This document shows, piece after piece, positions 25,520 to 37,500 of a stretch of DNA of 64,000 nucleotides. Numbering within the stretch: the stretch's first letter is position 1; every line of letters starts with the position of its first letter. Origin of the DNA: Lunularia cruciata (Eukaryota > Streptophyta > Marchantiopsida > Lunulariales > Lunulariaceae); NCBI GenBank assembly GCA_948567375.1, contig OX419755.1, positions 55,260,291 through 55,324,290 of the forward strand, read 5' to 3'. The notes beneath the pieces were generated by a model. It was not told the origin of the DNA and ran no database searches. It saw only the letters and a program-made list of their open reading frames with translations. The position numbers and the translations under genes are program-made.

Positions 25520-27274
25520 ATGCCGCGCATAGCCAGCTACGTCCGGTTGCGTGGATCCGAGACTACCGAATTCGAAAAGAAAGACATAGGATTTTATGAG
25601 CTCGGGGATGGACTTGCATGCACTCCAAAGCAAGGAGGATGCGGAGGAGGAGACGAAACTGGGGTTCGGCATGCTGCTGAACTGAATAACCATAAGTCAG
25701 GCCACGAGCAGCACCAGAAGCAGCTAGAGGATGTCAACCGTGCGTATGACCGCGCCCCCTCCCAGCTAAACCAGAATGGCTACCATGACAGCCTCAATGT
25801 TACCATACCGAAAGGCTGTGGAGCCGCCAATGTAAAGGCCAGCTTAGAGCATCTTAAGGACGATGCTCGTGATGGTAGAAGTGGCGAGCTCAAGCGCGAC
25901 GGTTCATGTCGAGATCATGGATTAGACGGCACCGCACCCAACTTGAGTGTTTCACCGAGCGGTCGGTGGCTGGGAGGAGCCAATGAAGGACAACAACATA
26001 AATTAGAAACAACTATGAGCGATAGATGGGAGCAGAACGTCAGGAGAAGCCATAATAATAATAACACCAATTGCGGCTCCTTGACCGAAGAACCCTCCCA
26101 AGCTGCCGGGCAATGGGCAGCTTCCATCCATAGGGTAGCCTCCTATCAAGAGGTTTTGCAACAAAAACAGCAGCAGCAGGGAGATCAACAAATCCCGGCA
26201 ACTATCTGCACCATGCATTCTGCTTGCAGCAACGAGCAGAATCGAGCACCGTCTCAGGGATTCAGCAGACAACAGACGGCGAGATTCACTGACAAAGAAA
26301 GGGAAAACTCATCACCGGCTCGTAGAGCCAGATTCTCAGAGGAAGAGAAGGACGAATCGCCACCCCGAAGATTCCAGCGGCAGCAAACAGCCAGATACTC
26401 CGATTGGGAGAGAAAGGCATCCGCCAACGGTGTGGAACCCCGAGTTCTACCACCTGCCCCGGCCGTTTCAGCCATGGTGCAGCACAATCGTTCTCCGTCG
26501 GAGAAGCTCGTTCGTTCACAGAGGAGTTTCTCCATGCGTGAAACTCCAACTGCGCGATCCGACCCGGCCCACGACCAGGCTCCACGACGCAAATCGAGCG
26601 CAGTAACCCCGGTGAAACCACGCGTGAGTTTTTCCGACGCCAAGTCCGAGGGGGACTCCTCGGACGTCCCTCCCCCCAGGATCCATGAGAAATGGAAAGA
26701 CAGTCCGTCCGCACTGCGTCAAGCGAGGTTTCTCACCGCGACAACCCAGTCCCTCCGGTACAACTACGAACAACCGGGCTTCGTCGAGCGCAGGTCCACT
26801 GACGGGTGTGGCAAATCGTACAGCAACGGGGGAGGATACCGTCAGCAGGACCAGCAATATGAGAAAGAAAATCAGCAGCAGCAGGCTCGTCAACCTCCTC
26901 TTTCGAGAACGTTCTCAACATTCTCGTTCGCCGATAAGGCGACGTACCGGAGAATGGCGCGAACGTTCACATTCAGCACTACAAAGCAACACGTGCAGCC
27001 GGTGGTTGTAGAGTGTGTGACCTGCGGTAGGGGCCTGGGGATTGTCGTACAAGGACTTCCGCCCGGCGAAACGAGCAGCTTCTGCAAAGCTTGTAAGCCT
27101 GGTCTGCCAGGAGCGATCTCCGGCCCTGGTCCGATTGGCACTGGGGAATTCTATTTCCCTGATAAGTCCACGAGCAGGTCGTCTTCTGTCAGATCCTACA
27201 GTAAGAAGAAGAAAGGTATGCTGGAATATTGCCGTAGGTTGTTTGGAATGTCCAGGAGATATCATAACAAGTAG
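25520..27274 (+). CDS. Orphan 584-residue basic disordered protein with a C-terminal CxxC-CxxC motif
   Basis: I do not recognise this protein. It is a single intronless frame, GC-richer than its surroundings, which argues that it is real. The first two thirds are low-complexity: Gln, Asn, Ser, Arg and Lys rich, with Gln runs near residues 216-222 and 451-455. Residues around 250-300 hold an imperfect repeat: RQQTARFTDKERENSS, RRARFSEEEKDESPPRR, RQQTARYSDWERKAS, each with RxxS/T-type candidate phosphorylation sites. Near the C-terminus C499, C502, C522 and C525 form a CxxC-19-CxxC pair that could bind one zinc. The tail is very basic (SKKKKGMLEYCRRLFGMSRR). No signal peptide or membrane helix is seen. 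Function is unknown; a nuclear or membrane-edge scaffold would be a guess. Confidence 0.7.
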   Translation: MPRIASYVRLRGSETTEFEKKDIGFYELGDGLACTPKQGGCGGGDETGVRHAAELNNHKSGHEQHQKQLEDVNRAYDRAPSQLNQNGYHDSLNVTIPKGCGAANVKASLEHLKDDARDGRSGELKRDGSCRDHGLDGTAPNLSVSPSGRWLGGANEGQQHKLETTMSDRWEQNVRRSHNNNNTNCGSLTEEPSQAAGQWAASIHRVASYQEVLQQKQQQQGDQQIPATICTMHSACSNEQNRAPSQGFSRQQTARFTDKERENSSPARRARFSEEEKDESPPRRFQRQQTARYSDWERKASANGVEPRVLPPAPAVSAMVQHNRSPSEKLVRSQRSFSMRETPTARSDPAHDQAPRRKSSAVTPVKPRVSFSDAKSEGDSSDVPPPRIHEKWKDSPSALRQARFLTATTQSLRYNYEQPGFVERRSTDGCGKSYSNGGGYRQQDQQYEKENQQQQARQPPLSRTFSTFSFADKATYRRMARTFTFSTTKQHVQPVVVECVTCGRGLGIVVQGLPPGETSSFCKACKPGLPGAISGPGPIGTGEFYFPDKSTSRSSSVRSYSKKKKGMLEYCRRLFGMSRRYHNK

Positions 27275-27576
27275 AAGAATGGTACAGAAGAATCAGAGAG
27301 TGCAGCTTGAGCTCTTCGATCGTTTCGAGAAATGGCCAACTGCTGTGCTGTATGTATCGATCGTGGAAGTGCCAGAAATACATATAGAAGAAGGAGGAGA
27401 AGTGTCGAGTAGGGCCAAAGACCTGTGATCTGTCCTCGTCTAGCCGCAAGGAGCTGCGAGGTGATAATGTATGTACAGACGATCGATGGGAGTTAAAAAA
27501 TGATTCATAATCGAACTGTTTTGGAGAAACTTGTGTATCTCTAATTCGTCTAGTATTGCCGTCTCTTATTGCTCAA

Positions 27577-27582
27577 AATAAA
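27577..27582 (+). promoter_or_regulatory. AATAAA polyadenylation signal
   Basis: A canonical AATAAA lies about 300 bp after the stop of the orphan gene, a normal place for a plant poly(A) signal. Confidence 0.5.
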
Positions 27583-27599
27583 AACACGTTGATTGCCTA

Positions 27600-29330
27600 G
27601 AAACGTAGGATTTCAAGTAGTCTAACAAGGTTTACAATCTTGTCATATATGTATGCTGTGGATTGAACGCAGATGATCAGGCACTTGGAGTCATTGTGTT
27701 CACTCGTGTCGTACACCACCATAGAGGCATTTGTTAAACGTTCGCCTTGCCAAAATCCTTAGCTCCTGAATATTTTCTCAGGATTCGGCATCTCTATCTC
27801 TAGTGTAGGACATTGGTCAATGCTGTGCATTTCCTCGTTGTTGAGCATATGTCTCATCTAGCAAGCCTTGCTAGAGAACTGGCAATTTTTCTGGACTCCC
27901 AACAAAAGTATTAGTACCTGAAGATGCATTGTTTATGGAGCTGATATATGAGGTTAGCGGGTATCCATTCACTTTATGTTAGTGGCGAATCAAGATGTTT
28001 TGGTTTCTCGGTCGCGCTTCGCAGTACCCCGTCCGCTCATAAGAGCGCGGATAGCCTCACTAGTATCTGAAACTTGTCAGATGTCCATCTATGACAGCAG
28101 ATGGCCATCATATATCCGCATGCCCTTATCATCAATCACCTACGTCGTCATCATTGAACCTCCATGCCTGGCGGAGGATTGGCGTCTGTCAACGAGATAG
28201 ACAATCGCTCTGTACCGTGCAGTATGGCAATTTACGGTCATTCAGCACGTGGGGAACTTACTCTTCTCCGTATTGAGTTACCCATGAAGTTCTTGAACGT
28301 AGTAGTTACGGTCGTAAACTACCACATGAACTACAATTACAATTAGAGATCCCTTAGCAAATCTCTCGGTCATCTCTCGTCCAAGGAATGTCGATTCATC
28401 CCCGATAACAGATAAAACAACAACGCCATGCTCGAAGGAGTAGGAGAACTGTAAATTGGCTATGCTAGGATCCTAGCAGTTCAAGTACCCAACAGGGTCT
28501 ACAACCCGGGCCCCTTTCTTCTGTCATAATTGTATTCCCTGGACGAGACGCAGATGACGGGGCATTTGCAGCAAGTGTGTTGACATTACTCAAAGACAAT
28601 CTACATAATGCCACCATACACTTACAGTACTTGTAGAACTTCTCTTCTGCTAGTGCTTAGCTCCTGAATAATTTCTGAATACTCGGCAGTCGAGTGATAC
28701 GGTGATCCTTGCTGCTCCCTTCGTCTTCATCAGTCTCATCTGGTATCCCATTTGGCAAAATCTTGTCGCTGCACCTGAAGGTCCATGTTCGAGTTGATGT
28801 TAACATACGGAGGAATTCCTCAATCGTTGGGGAATCAAGACAGAAAAAGGAGACGCCATATTGTAATCGATGGGAAGATCCCATGAACCATTTTAAGGAA
28901 GTGCCGATGAAACAAACTGGGCTAAACGTCGTGGTCAGAGAGTGCAGAAGAACCATACATACTTCGTTGTCACGGTCGTGCTTGGGAGTACCGAAGGATT
29001 TACAAGCGTGTGGACAACCTCAGTAGTATCCGGACCTGGCCTCCGTTTATGAGAACCTAAGCCTACATTGTCTTTATCAACGAGTTGCTCTCGTTCATAT
29101 CCAACCAGAATTTTGGAATCTCCGAGCTTTGTGTACTGGTTGAGAACTTGCTTTGCTCTCATGGACTTCATTTGACATCGTCAACTGAAGATTTCACTGT
29201 ATAAAGTTAAATTATGATTAGGGTCCCTAAAACAAATCTGATTCCGACACTAAACGCAATGGTTCGTCTGTTTGGTCCAAGGTATGTGGATTCAACCTCG
29301 CCTGGTTCGAAACACGTCACGTCGATCGTC
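27600..29330. repeat. Diverged tandem duplication of about 0.85 kb
   Basis: Two copies, about 27.6-28.45 kb and 28.45-29.3 kb, share landmarks in the same order: GACGCAGATGA/AACGCAGATGA (27669 and 28548), CTTAGCTCCTGAATA (27761 and 28658), CGGTCGCGCTTCG/CGGTCGTGCTTGG, CCTCA(C)TAGTATC, and GAGATCCCTTAG/TAGGGTCCCTAAA, then GTCCAAGG. The second copy has a 99-codon minus-strand frame (28657-28956) and a 78-codon one (28935-29171), both disrupted in the first copy. No family recognised. Confidence 0.6.
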
Positions 29331-29454
29331 CAATTGGCCACGTGTCGAGCGTAGATAAATTGACACATGGCTGTTGCTGGGGAGATCAATGCAGGATAAC
29401 AGGTGGCCTAGGTTATGACGTGGCAGTCAATCTGGTAGTATGGTGACACGTGGT
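29313..29454. promoter_or_regulatory. Cluster of ACGT-core (G-box/ABRE-like) sites
   Basis: Within about 140 bp are AACACGTCACGT, GCCACGTGTC (29337-29346), TGACGTGGC (29416-29424) and GACACGTGG (29445-29453). CACGTG and ACGTGGC cores bind bZIP and bHLH factors in light and abscisic-acid responses. The block precedes a possible leader exon ending at 29817 and the chlorophyll catabolite reductase gene. Confidence 0.5.
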
Positions 29455-29665
29455 TTGGAGTGATCTTGCCCAAGCAGTCTAGAAGGCATTATAGGCCCGA
29501 GTTCTCTGCGCTCAGATATCATTTAGCCATCGTTCTTCAGTCGTCTCGTGCAAATTCTTTCTGCCACTTCATTCATTGTTCGATTGATCAATCTATTCTC
29601 CGGTTTTCCAGCATTTTATCAACCTTCTCGGGGTGTGATTCTGCGTGTTTCACCGATCAGCAAGA

Positions 29666-29817
29666 ATGAATCCCTTAACCAGTCTGAAAGTACGACTGCG
29701 CAGGCTCACTCGTGGCTCGGCACACGTTAGCACCACTACCGGGACTCCAGCTCGCGTCCACACAGCGGGGCACTGGAGGCGTCACTTAAACCGTGCGATG
29801 TGCTGGAGGAGGCCGAG
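29666..29817 (+). other. Possible leader exon upstream of the RCCR gene
   Basis: The stretch ends in GCCGAG|GTGAGT, a near-perfect plant donor site, just downstream of the G-box cluster. From the ATG at 29666 it reads about 50 codons rich in Arg, Ser, Thr and His and with no Asp or Glu, as organelle transit peptides are. No acceptor was tied to it, so it may be a 5' UTR exon of the gene at 31425 or a separate transcript. Confidence 0.25.
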
Positions 29818-29819
29818 GT

Positions 29820-31424
29820 GAGTGACTTCTTTTAGATATCTTGGATCTTTGTTTGGGTGAGATATCCCTCCAATTCCATACGAGGCTGCTCCTCTGTCAA
29901 AGCATCACTCCTGGTTATTGACGGATTTGTATACTTGTAGCGAATTTTGGTTGTTGCTCTTGCCCTTCAGTATCGATGCAGAACAGAATGTAGTAATTTG
30001 CTGTAGGTTTTCTCGGTGCTACCCCAGTGGTCTGACCATGGATCCTGATGTGTTTTATCGTGTGGTTCACAGGCGCACTCGCACAGCAACTGTGACGATA
30101 TAAACACCTCGGAGATACGATGACTGGCACTACAAAATTAGAAGAGAAAAGAGGCTTCAATCTTTACAAAATCAGAAGAGAAAAGAGGCTTCACTCTTCT
30201 AATCATAACAATTTGAAATGACAGTACATCGCACTACTTGCCATGGGGATCTACCAAGATCAAGAGATGAAAGTACGCCATTCGAACTGGAATTTGCTTC
30301 CTACAAGGAGATCTTACTAAAATGAGTCCACATCACGGGTACTTCACCTCTGTGGAGCATGAAAACAAAGTCAGTCCCGAGGAACGTCATCACCTTTCCT
30401 CTCTGAGACTTGTTCATATTCAGAGTATTTCTGGGTCCGATAGTTCGGAGTTATTTAGACTATTAGAGGCTTTCCGCTGATAGAGTTGATAAAGTTGTAC
30501 ATATGTAGAGGCTTGCAGCACCATAACAGTGGTTGTCAGTTGATGCAAGCCAATTATTTTTCAAGGTTTTATATCTGAGACCTAAGCATATTGTAAACGG
30601 GAAAGTTTTATAAATTTATTTACCTCTGCGATACCTTCAATACCTTTGACATGGAATTCTTGTTGGCTCATCGCACTCTTTGGTCGACTTACATTCTTTC
30701 ATAACCCCAACAAAACACGCAAATTCACTTAATTTGACACTTTCCGTTGTCGAAGTGAAGAAGTGTCTCTACTCGATGTACGGCAGTAGAACGAGGGAGA
30801 CATGGCCTGTCATTGACGGTTTCAACAACTCATATTTCTTGTGAAACTCGAACACATTCATGAACAATTTGGAATCTTCTTAGATACAAAAATGAACCAG
30901 ATATAGTTTGTGAAGAAAAGTTAGCGTACGAAGCACTCTGTTCCGCTAGCTACTGTACTCACGGTATGTTACACCTAACGGATAAATTCAACACCGCGTT
31001 ACATTCCAGAAAACTATCAACATGCCTGTGATCAGTACCACTGTTTACAACTTGATTTTGTTCCAAAGTGACCGCACCTTGTAGTGGGCCGTGATCTTGT
31101 TTATGACATGCAAGCACTTCAGCAATGACGATGCTCTTTCTTAAGCTTATGTCAACTTCAAAGTGAGAGGAGATCATGTCACAGGACTTTGAGTAAAGGC
31201 GGAACCCGTCTTGTCCTACGTCAACGAAGCGACGATGAATCAACAACAAAACAATGCTCGTCTTGGTCAAGACTTAAGTAGCGTAAAGTTGAAGCCACTC
31301 GTAACCACGTCACGTGGCAAGCTCGATCAGACGAGGAGGAGTTTATTCACCCAGTCAGATGAGCACATGAAGTGTTTGCTCGACAGAAACAGGAGGAAGG
31401 GCCTCGTATCTGAAGCCGCTGAAG
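29820..31424. other. Non-coding stretch before the RCCR gene
   Basis: No gene recognised. A ~37-bp duplication (TACAAAAT(T/C)AGAAGAGAAAAGAGGCTTCA, 30130-30195) is present. It could be a long 5' intron if the exon at 29666-29817 belongs to the RCCR transcript. Confidence 0.4.
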
Positions 31425-32781
31425 ATGGAGTCTGCCATGATATGCTCCGCGCTCTTTTCTGCTCCGCTGCGCTATCAACGTTGCCATCAGATCAAATTGC
31501 GTACAAGCGATCATAAGAGAGGAGTAAAATTTTCCGCTAAAGCAGTGCGAACAATCGAGACGGCTGGACGTGCGCAAGCATCTGCAGAGTTCGAGAGTAA
31601 GAGCAGGAGTAGTGTAGAGAGGAATGGGAAGCGATTTCCGTTCCTGTCCAAGGCGGGTCAGAAAGTCATGACGGATGCTTGCTCAATCTTCGATAAGGAG
31701 CTCGGTCCATTTCTGCAAGATATCAACACCCCCTCCGATGTCAGGTATTTCAAAAGTCCACAGGGGAACGCCGAGGGTTCTGTTGTTTTGAGAGCCGGCA
31801 AAGACTCCAAGGTGTGTGTTCCCTTCTTCCAGCCTTGCTCACCATCCGATCGCTTCTACATTTGTTCCAAATTTATTAGAGAACACGCTTATAACAGTAG
31901 TCCATCCATGGACACATAATTCATGCTGAAATCTGACTTCCACTCACGAGATGATTCTTTCTATCTCGATTGATTATGTCAGTCTCCGAAATTCTCATGA
32001 GCTCAGCAGAGACTTTCGAGCTTGGAGGTGTATTTCCTTCATTTTGGAGATGAGGATTTACAAAGTGTCCAAGAAAATTCAGTGTAGTTGACAGCCTGCA
32101 CTGAGAGGATTGCTTCAATTTGTGAAGAAAGCTCCCGCCTCAAGGTTAACATCCTCCTTTCTGTTATCAATGCAGGTGGATTTCACGCTCGAATCATGGC
32201 TTCATGCAACTCTCCCTTTTGGAACTCTAGACATTGCAACCTTGGTTGTCATGCTGGGTCCTGGAACAGACTCTCCTCATTTTCTATTCGAATTTATTCA
32301 AGGTGGTCCAAGCCTGACGGTTGTTCTGGATCATCTTCCCAGGAAAGATCTAGTGCTGGACACTGAATATCTAAATCGATTTTACGAAGTTACCGATCTT
32401 GACAATATAAGACAGCTTTTTGATAAAGCTCCGGGTTCCAAGCCGTATATTTCACCCGTGCTCTTCGTGCGAAGTGTTGTTTCACCTACAGCCGTGCTAC
32501 ACAAATTGAGCCCCAGTACTCAGGTGGACGGAGGTGGTCTTGAGGAACAAATCGAAGATGTGGTTTATCCCGGGTCTCAACGAATGATTCAAGCGTGGGT
32601 TGAATCTTTCACACGCGGGGGGGCAGTGGAGAATGTAGATGACATGATAAAGAGAGATAATCAAATCAAGACCATGGGGGTAGAAGTTGACCTCTCTGCT
32701 AACCTTCCGCGATTATTTGGACAGGAGATATCAGACAGGATTGTTCTAGCTTTCAGAACAGGAGGAAGTGTAAAGGCCTGA
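31425..32781 (+). CDS. RCCR: Red chlorophyll catabolite reductase (RCCR/ACD2), chloroplast
   Basis: RCCR reduces red chlorophyll catabolite, made by pheophorbide a oxygenase, to a primary fluorescent catabolite in the PAO/phyllobilin pathway of the plastid. Two exons, 31425-31811 and 32176-32781, joined in phase 0, give 330 residues, close to the usual size. The first ~75 residues are Ser/Lys/Arg-rich and look like a transit peptide. The mature part follows plant RCCR: SDVRYFKSPQGNAEGSV, VDFTLESWLHATLP, FLFEFIQ, LPRKDLVLD, SPVLFVRSVVSPTA, NLPRLFGQEISDRIV. The conserved Glu of FLFEFIQ (about residue 168) and the Asp before LSANLPRLFG (about 301) correspond to the acidic residues implicated in catalysis in Arabidopsis. 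It converges on ATG10. Confidence 0.93.
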
Positions 32782-33092
32782 CAAATCTCTCTACTGTCTT
32801 ACTGCACAATTGCTATGGCTCTGTATAAATCACCACACCGTATTTATTAGGTCGTTTCCTTCCAAAACGCTCTGTGCACACAAACTTGATTTTCATTATC
32901 GTCAAACTTGACGACTTGACGGAGGATGCAGAAGTACTCTGCTAGTGCAGTAATAGAAACGTCCTTTGGATTGGATGGTCACAAGCTGTAGTGCATTTGT
33001 TTGCTGTCCGAAACAAAATGCTCCGAGCTTGCGACAGAAGGTTATCATTCTCCAGTAAACAGATAATAGCATTTTGTACCCACCAGTGGTAG

Positions 33093-34562
33093 TTATGATT
33101 TCCCTCGATGGTCATCATAGTCAGGATGATGTAATACTGGAGATTTGAACAAAGCAAGAGGGACAGGCAATTTCGCTACGGGTCCTACAAATGATAACCA
33201 TGCTGAGATATACTGGTCACAGACATCTGCACCATGGGTTGAGTGTATTTGAGGCTTGGCGTCGAGTGAGGAGTGTAACTTGAGAGCCCCGGCCTTGTTC
33301 CCCTTGTCAGAAAGGATGAGAGCTAAGATACTGCCCGTGCCACAAGGATGCAACATGAACCAGGGTCGATGCAAGTAGGGATGATCCTGCTAGCCAATGT
33401 GAAAGAAGTCAGTGATAAAAATGAATCCACAAACGAATCACCCATCCTACTGGACGAGAGCAAAATTTGCCGATTTTCATGACTGGTGTACCCAGCACTT
33501 TACGTTGCGTACATTACCTCTTGTGTAAGAAAAGTCCATCGCTGTTCTCCTACTTCTGATGGCATTTTAACATTCATCCAGTTGACAGGCCTCCCATCTG
33601 TAATGCACAGGTCTTATCTTGCAAGTCATGGAAGGCAATAGCATCGTGTAGGTCACAACTGGTTGAAAAATTTCCATTGAACTCAAACAACGTATAATCA
33701 TCGTTCCGTGAAGAATGAATGCAGACCTGAATGATAGCTCCGGAAATAGAGTGTGGGCACTTTGTAGGACTCGCTGTAAACCACATGGTATGAGCAGCGG
33801 CAAAGTTGTTTCTCCAAGATGGTCTGCCAAATGTCACCGGTATGAATTGAAGGAGTAAAGAAGATTTGAAAGACATCAGGTTACCTTCCCACTTCACTAC
33901 TTTCCAGTCTCTACGGATCTCTGTTTATAGTATAGCCAACCGCTAAGCCGTAAGCTCCAAGTAGCAGCGAAAGTTCTCGTTGCAAATACTGTCTGGAGCT
34001 TACCAGAGTTGTAGCATCTGGAGCACTTTCCTCCTCTTCAATATAATCCTCCTCCGCCTGTATGTAGCCAGAATACTTAAACAGCTCAGCTACTCAACAG
34101 GACAAGGAGCACATAATCGCCCGTGAAATTGCACCCTGTCCAATGAAGTTATACATAGAAGACAGATAGGGCAATATGGCATGCAAATAGACAATTGGAG
34201 ATTACCTTCCTTCGCCGACAGGCCAAACAGGGAGACGCTGGACGGCAAAGAAGGAAATCACCTGATTGTGATTGTCGTCGCCGTTTTCGTCCAGTACTGC
34301 TTCTAAAACTACATCTTCCAGTGTCAAATAACCTCCAGCCTACAATGATTCCAGTTGAAGCATAAACTGATGAGCGATCTGTGTCATTCAAGAGTCGAAT
34401 CTGACAGTCATACATAGATCAGATCAAGGGACATACTGTGGTATCCGCACGTTCCTGCCAAGTCCATTGATATTTGCTAAGCTCCACCTGACTATTCCAG
34501 ACGTTCAGAAACAATTTTGAAGCTGATTGGAATTCCGCACCAGAAAGAGTTCCGTCCCACAT
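33093..34562 (-). CDS. ATG10: ATG10, autophagy E2-like conjugating enzyme
   Basis: ATG10 attaches ATG12 to ATG5 during autophagosome formation. Minus-strand exons: 34562-34437 (start MWDGTLSGAEF), 34339-34262, 34057-34004, a middle part near 33918-33889 and 33832-33727, then 33597-33518 and 33386-33093. Diagnostic pieces: YHVVYSESYKVPTLYF, SDGRPVNW, RWTFLTQEDHPYLHRPW, then LHPCGT with the catalytic cysteine, and YISAWLSFVGPVAKLPVPL at the C-terminus. Phases agree for all outer exons. The junction in the middle is a problem: the frame reading RDWKVVKWE, which aligns with the residues before YHVVYS in ATG10, joins YHVVYS only with a one-base mismatch in phase. Either AAA|GTAGTG is the real donor or there is a frameshift. 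Family call is firm. Confidence 0.88.
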
Positions 34563-37500
34563 CCTCCTCCTTCGTTCTGTAATTCGAGATCTTAGCCGTC
34601 AAGTGAGTTTGATGTCTATCTCACTCGATTCTTTCAACCGCTTTTTGCTCAAAAGTGATGCTGATCAATTTCTACAAAGCAGTTTCTCGGATGTCAACTG
34701 CTGTGCAGGTTTTTAGAACCTTTTGCAACAATAACGTGTCTCTGCTGCGGATACTAGTACACATGGGTTCCACCGGCAAGGATTGACATGTCTTTGAAGG
34801 TAGCTTCGATCGGAATCGGAAGGCTTCAATAATCACAATCACCTTCAAGGGTTTCAAGGGTATTGATGAGGCTTGAAGAGGACTTCATCTTTCATCATCT
34901 ACAGTAGAAAAGGCTTCGCGGAGGCCCTTGTTGTCTAGCAATACTATAATCTCTTTTCACCAAAGCTTCTCAGGCTCACCACATTTCGTCATCGACACTT
35001 CTCTTCAAGTTTGGAAAGCAACTATGGAAATTTCAGGAAATTTCCATAGACAAGGGCCTCCCTAAGCTGGATGTTTTGCGGTCCTACGAAATGACCTACA
35101 GGAAAATCTAGTTTCTCTTCAAATTGGTCTTCTTCAAATTGGTCTTATCGAATCTACAAACATTGGATGCTCTTGTGGAAGGTTTCATCCTTGGCTTGTG
35201 GTTGAAGGAGCTGCAGTTCCCTGTTTATTTCTACTTGCCAATATCCTCCTTTTACTTCCTCGTGTGATTCCTTGTAGTCCCCCCTCAGACCTCACGCTTC
35301 TGAAGCGCTCTCAATGGCACCAGCCACGATGAAACTTTTGGGGTTGGGGTTGGTCGTTCTATCATTCCTCCATTAATCCCTTGCGATTGTGACTGTGGTG
35401 CTATCTCATCGCCGGATTTCGCCCAACGATTCCTCATTCGCTTTTCACAGGCCATCTTTGTCAATATAATGAATATTAGATATGGAACCATTTGTTAGAA
35501 AACTTTGTGATATCCTCGTCCTATTAGTTTAGACAAGACCGCATGTAGAGAACAAGGGAACAAAGTATGGGAAATAAATCACTCACAGTTATCTTTCACA
35601 CATGTGTAAACACACTTTTATAAATGATCGTGCATAAAACTTAGATAGTATAGTTAAACTAACGTTTTAGAGTAATGTCATTAATCTAATTTAATTACAA
35701 TATGAAAGTTCAATTTGTTTTAGTTGTCATAATTTTTGCTAGATAGATTGGTTATTATTTATTGATAAACCATATTTCGCATAACGATTTGACTATATTT
35801 CAAGAACCTAAATGCATGATTGAACCTTTGCTTCTTTTTTCTTTGACTTATTCTTAATCATCTCTCGAACAACCACCCTGCATCAATTTGAATCTGTATT
35901 ATGTGATCTACAATCCATAGAGCTCTTAATCCTAATTCATAAAATAAGGACCTGGTATCAAATTGGAGAATTTCTCTCCACTAGTTCAAGTCATCTAGAC
36001 TATACACTTAAATCTTATCAGATCAAGTTAATTTCAGTTGCAAATTTAGAAAAAGTATCATTTGTGCGTCAGTCAAGGTTTAAGTGAAAAGAAGACAAAT
36101 CGGTATTTATGATCTCAAATATATACTTGGGTTTCTTTTTAGAAGTGAATTTATGGCTTGCATTTAGAAATATTAGAGAAGTAAAATTTAGAAAATTTAT
36201 TCTTAAGGCTTCATTATATGCAATCCTTAAGAACAAAGTTCACTACAAAGTATGTACGTTGACTTTAATATGAAAGAAGTAATATCTTCTCTTTGTTGAC
36301 TGTGTTACAAGGCAAATGTGAGACATGAAATATACATCCTATAAGTTTGACTCTTTTCTTTTCTAGCTAGTCACATTGTACAATCATGATTCTAACTTGA
36401 CCAACTTGACCAAAATTAGAAAGGTAGTTATAATTGAAATAATTTTTCCAACAATTTACCGATTTTACCTTCATTTTAGTGGAACTTACAACACTTTTCT
36501 ACCAACAATTACATAACCTATACTCTTCAACTTATTAAATAACTATTGAGTAACAATATAAGTTTGAATCTATGGACTGATTTACTATTTCAGTCAGTAG
36601 AGAATCATAGTTCACTTATGTATGAATATTGTTGTTGGCGATCATTCTTAAAATTTTTTTTTAGCATCTTCTTAGTACTAGTACTAAGGGTCTAATCTAA
36701 TATCACCCTTGCACCCACTAGGAAAAACCTAAAATTGGATGATCTCCATATCCAGAGATACTCTTGATTGCTTGCTTAATTTTGGTAAGCATCCATTAAA
36801 GTTTCAACTAATTTCAAACCAAGGAATAACTAAAGTTGAAAGGATGCTATTAAAGTTGTAGAGCCTTAAGCTAGCAATAAGCTATAGCAAACACACCCAA
36901 CAAGAAATAGCTAAAGATATAATTCAAGAATTCATAAATCCAACTCCAACTACCATTTTGATTTCATATTAGTTTCTAAATTTACTCCATACCCTTCATT
37001 GCATTGAGAAATAGTTCTCTAAATTTATACCCAATCTCTACTTAAAGTCTGTCAGATCGTTCTCCAATAAGTTAAGTGATAAAATTCCCTTGTCTTAAAC
37101 TTAAGTGCGTGTCAATTCTAATTCTAATGCCAATCCAAAATTATGCAACATTTCTCATCAAATTTAAGCACAAATTCAGGATAAATTTGAAATAAAATAA
37201 TATTTATGCACCATACCAAAATAGATTTATGGTATTTGAATTTTACACCAAATTGATAATTTCATCCTCAATTTAACCAAAGACACTCCTTTTCATAGAA
37301 TTAACTAAATATGATAGATAAAAGAGACAATCAAATCAAATTGGTCTTGAAAATACCACCATGATCTAATTCTTCAAATTTGTTATTAAGTGATTGTCTA
37401 AAGAAATCATAATAATATTTACAACACTTCACCTAGAAAGTTAATGATTACTATCAGTAACTCAAGATCAAGATCAATGCATTTTAGCACCGAAGACTCT

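Noticed and set aside
26003..27265. Several long minus-strand frames within the orphan gene
   Set aside because: They are shadows of the GC-rich plus-strand 584-codon frame and have no family resemblance.
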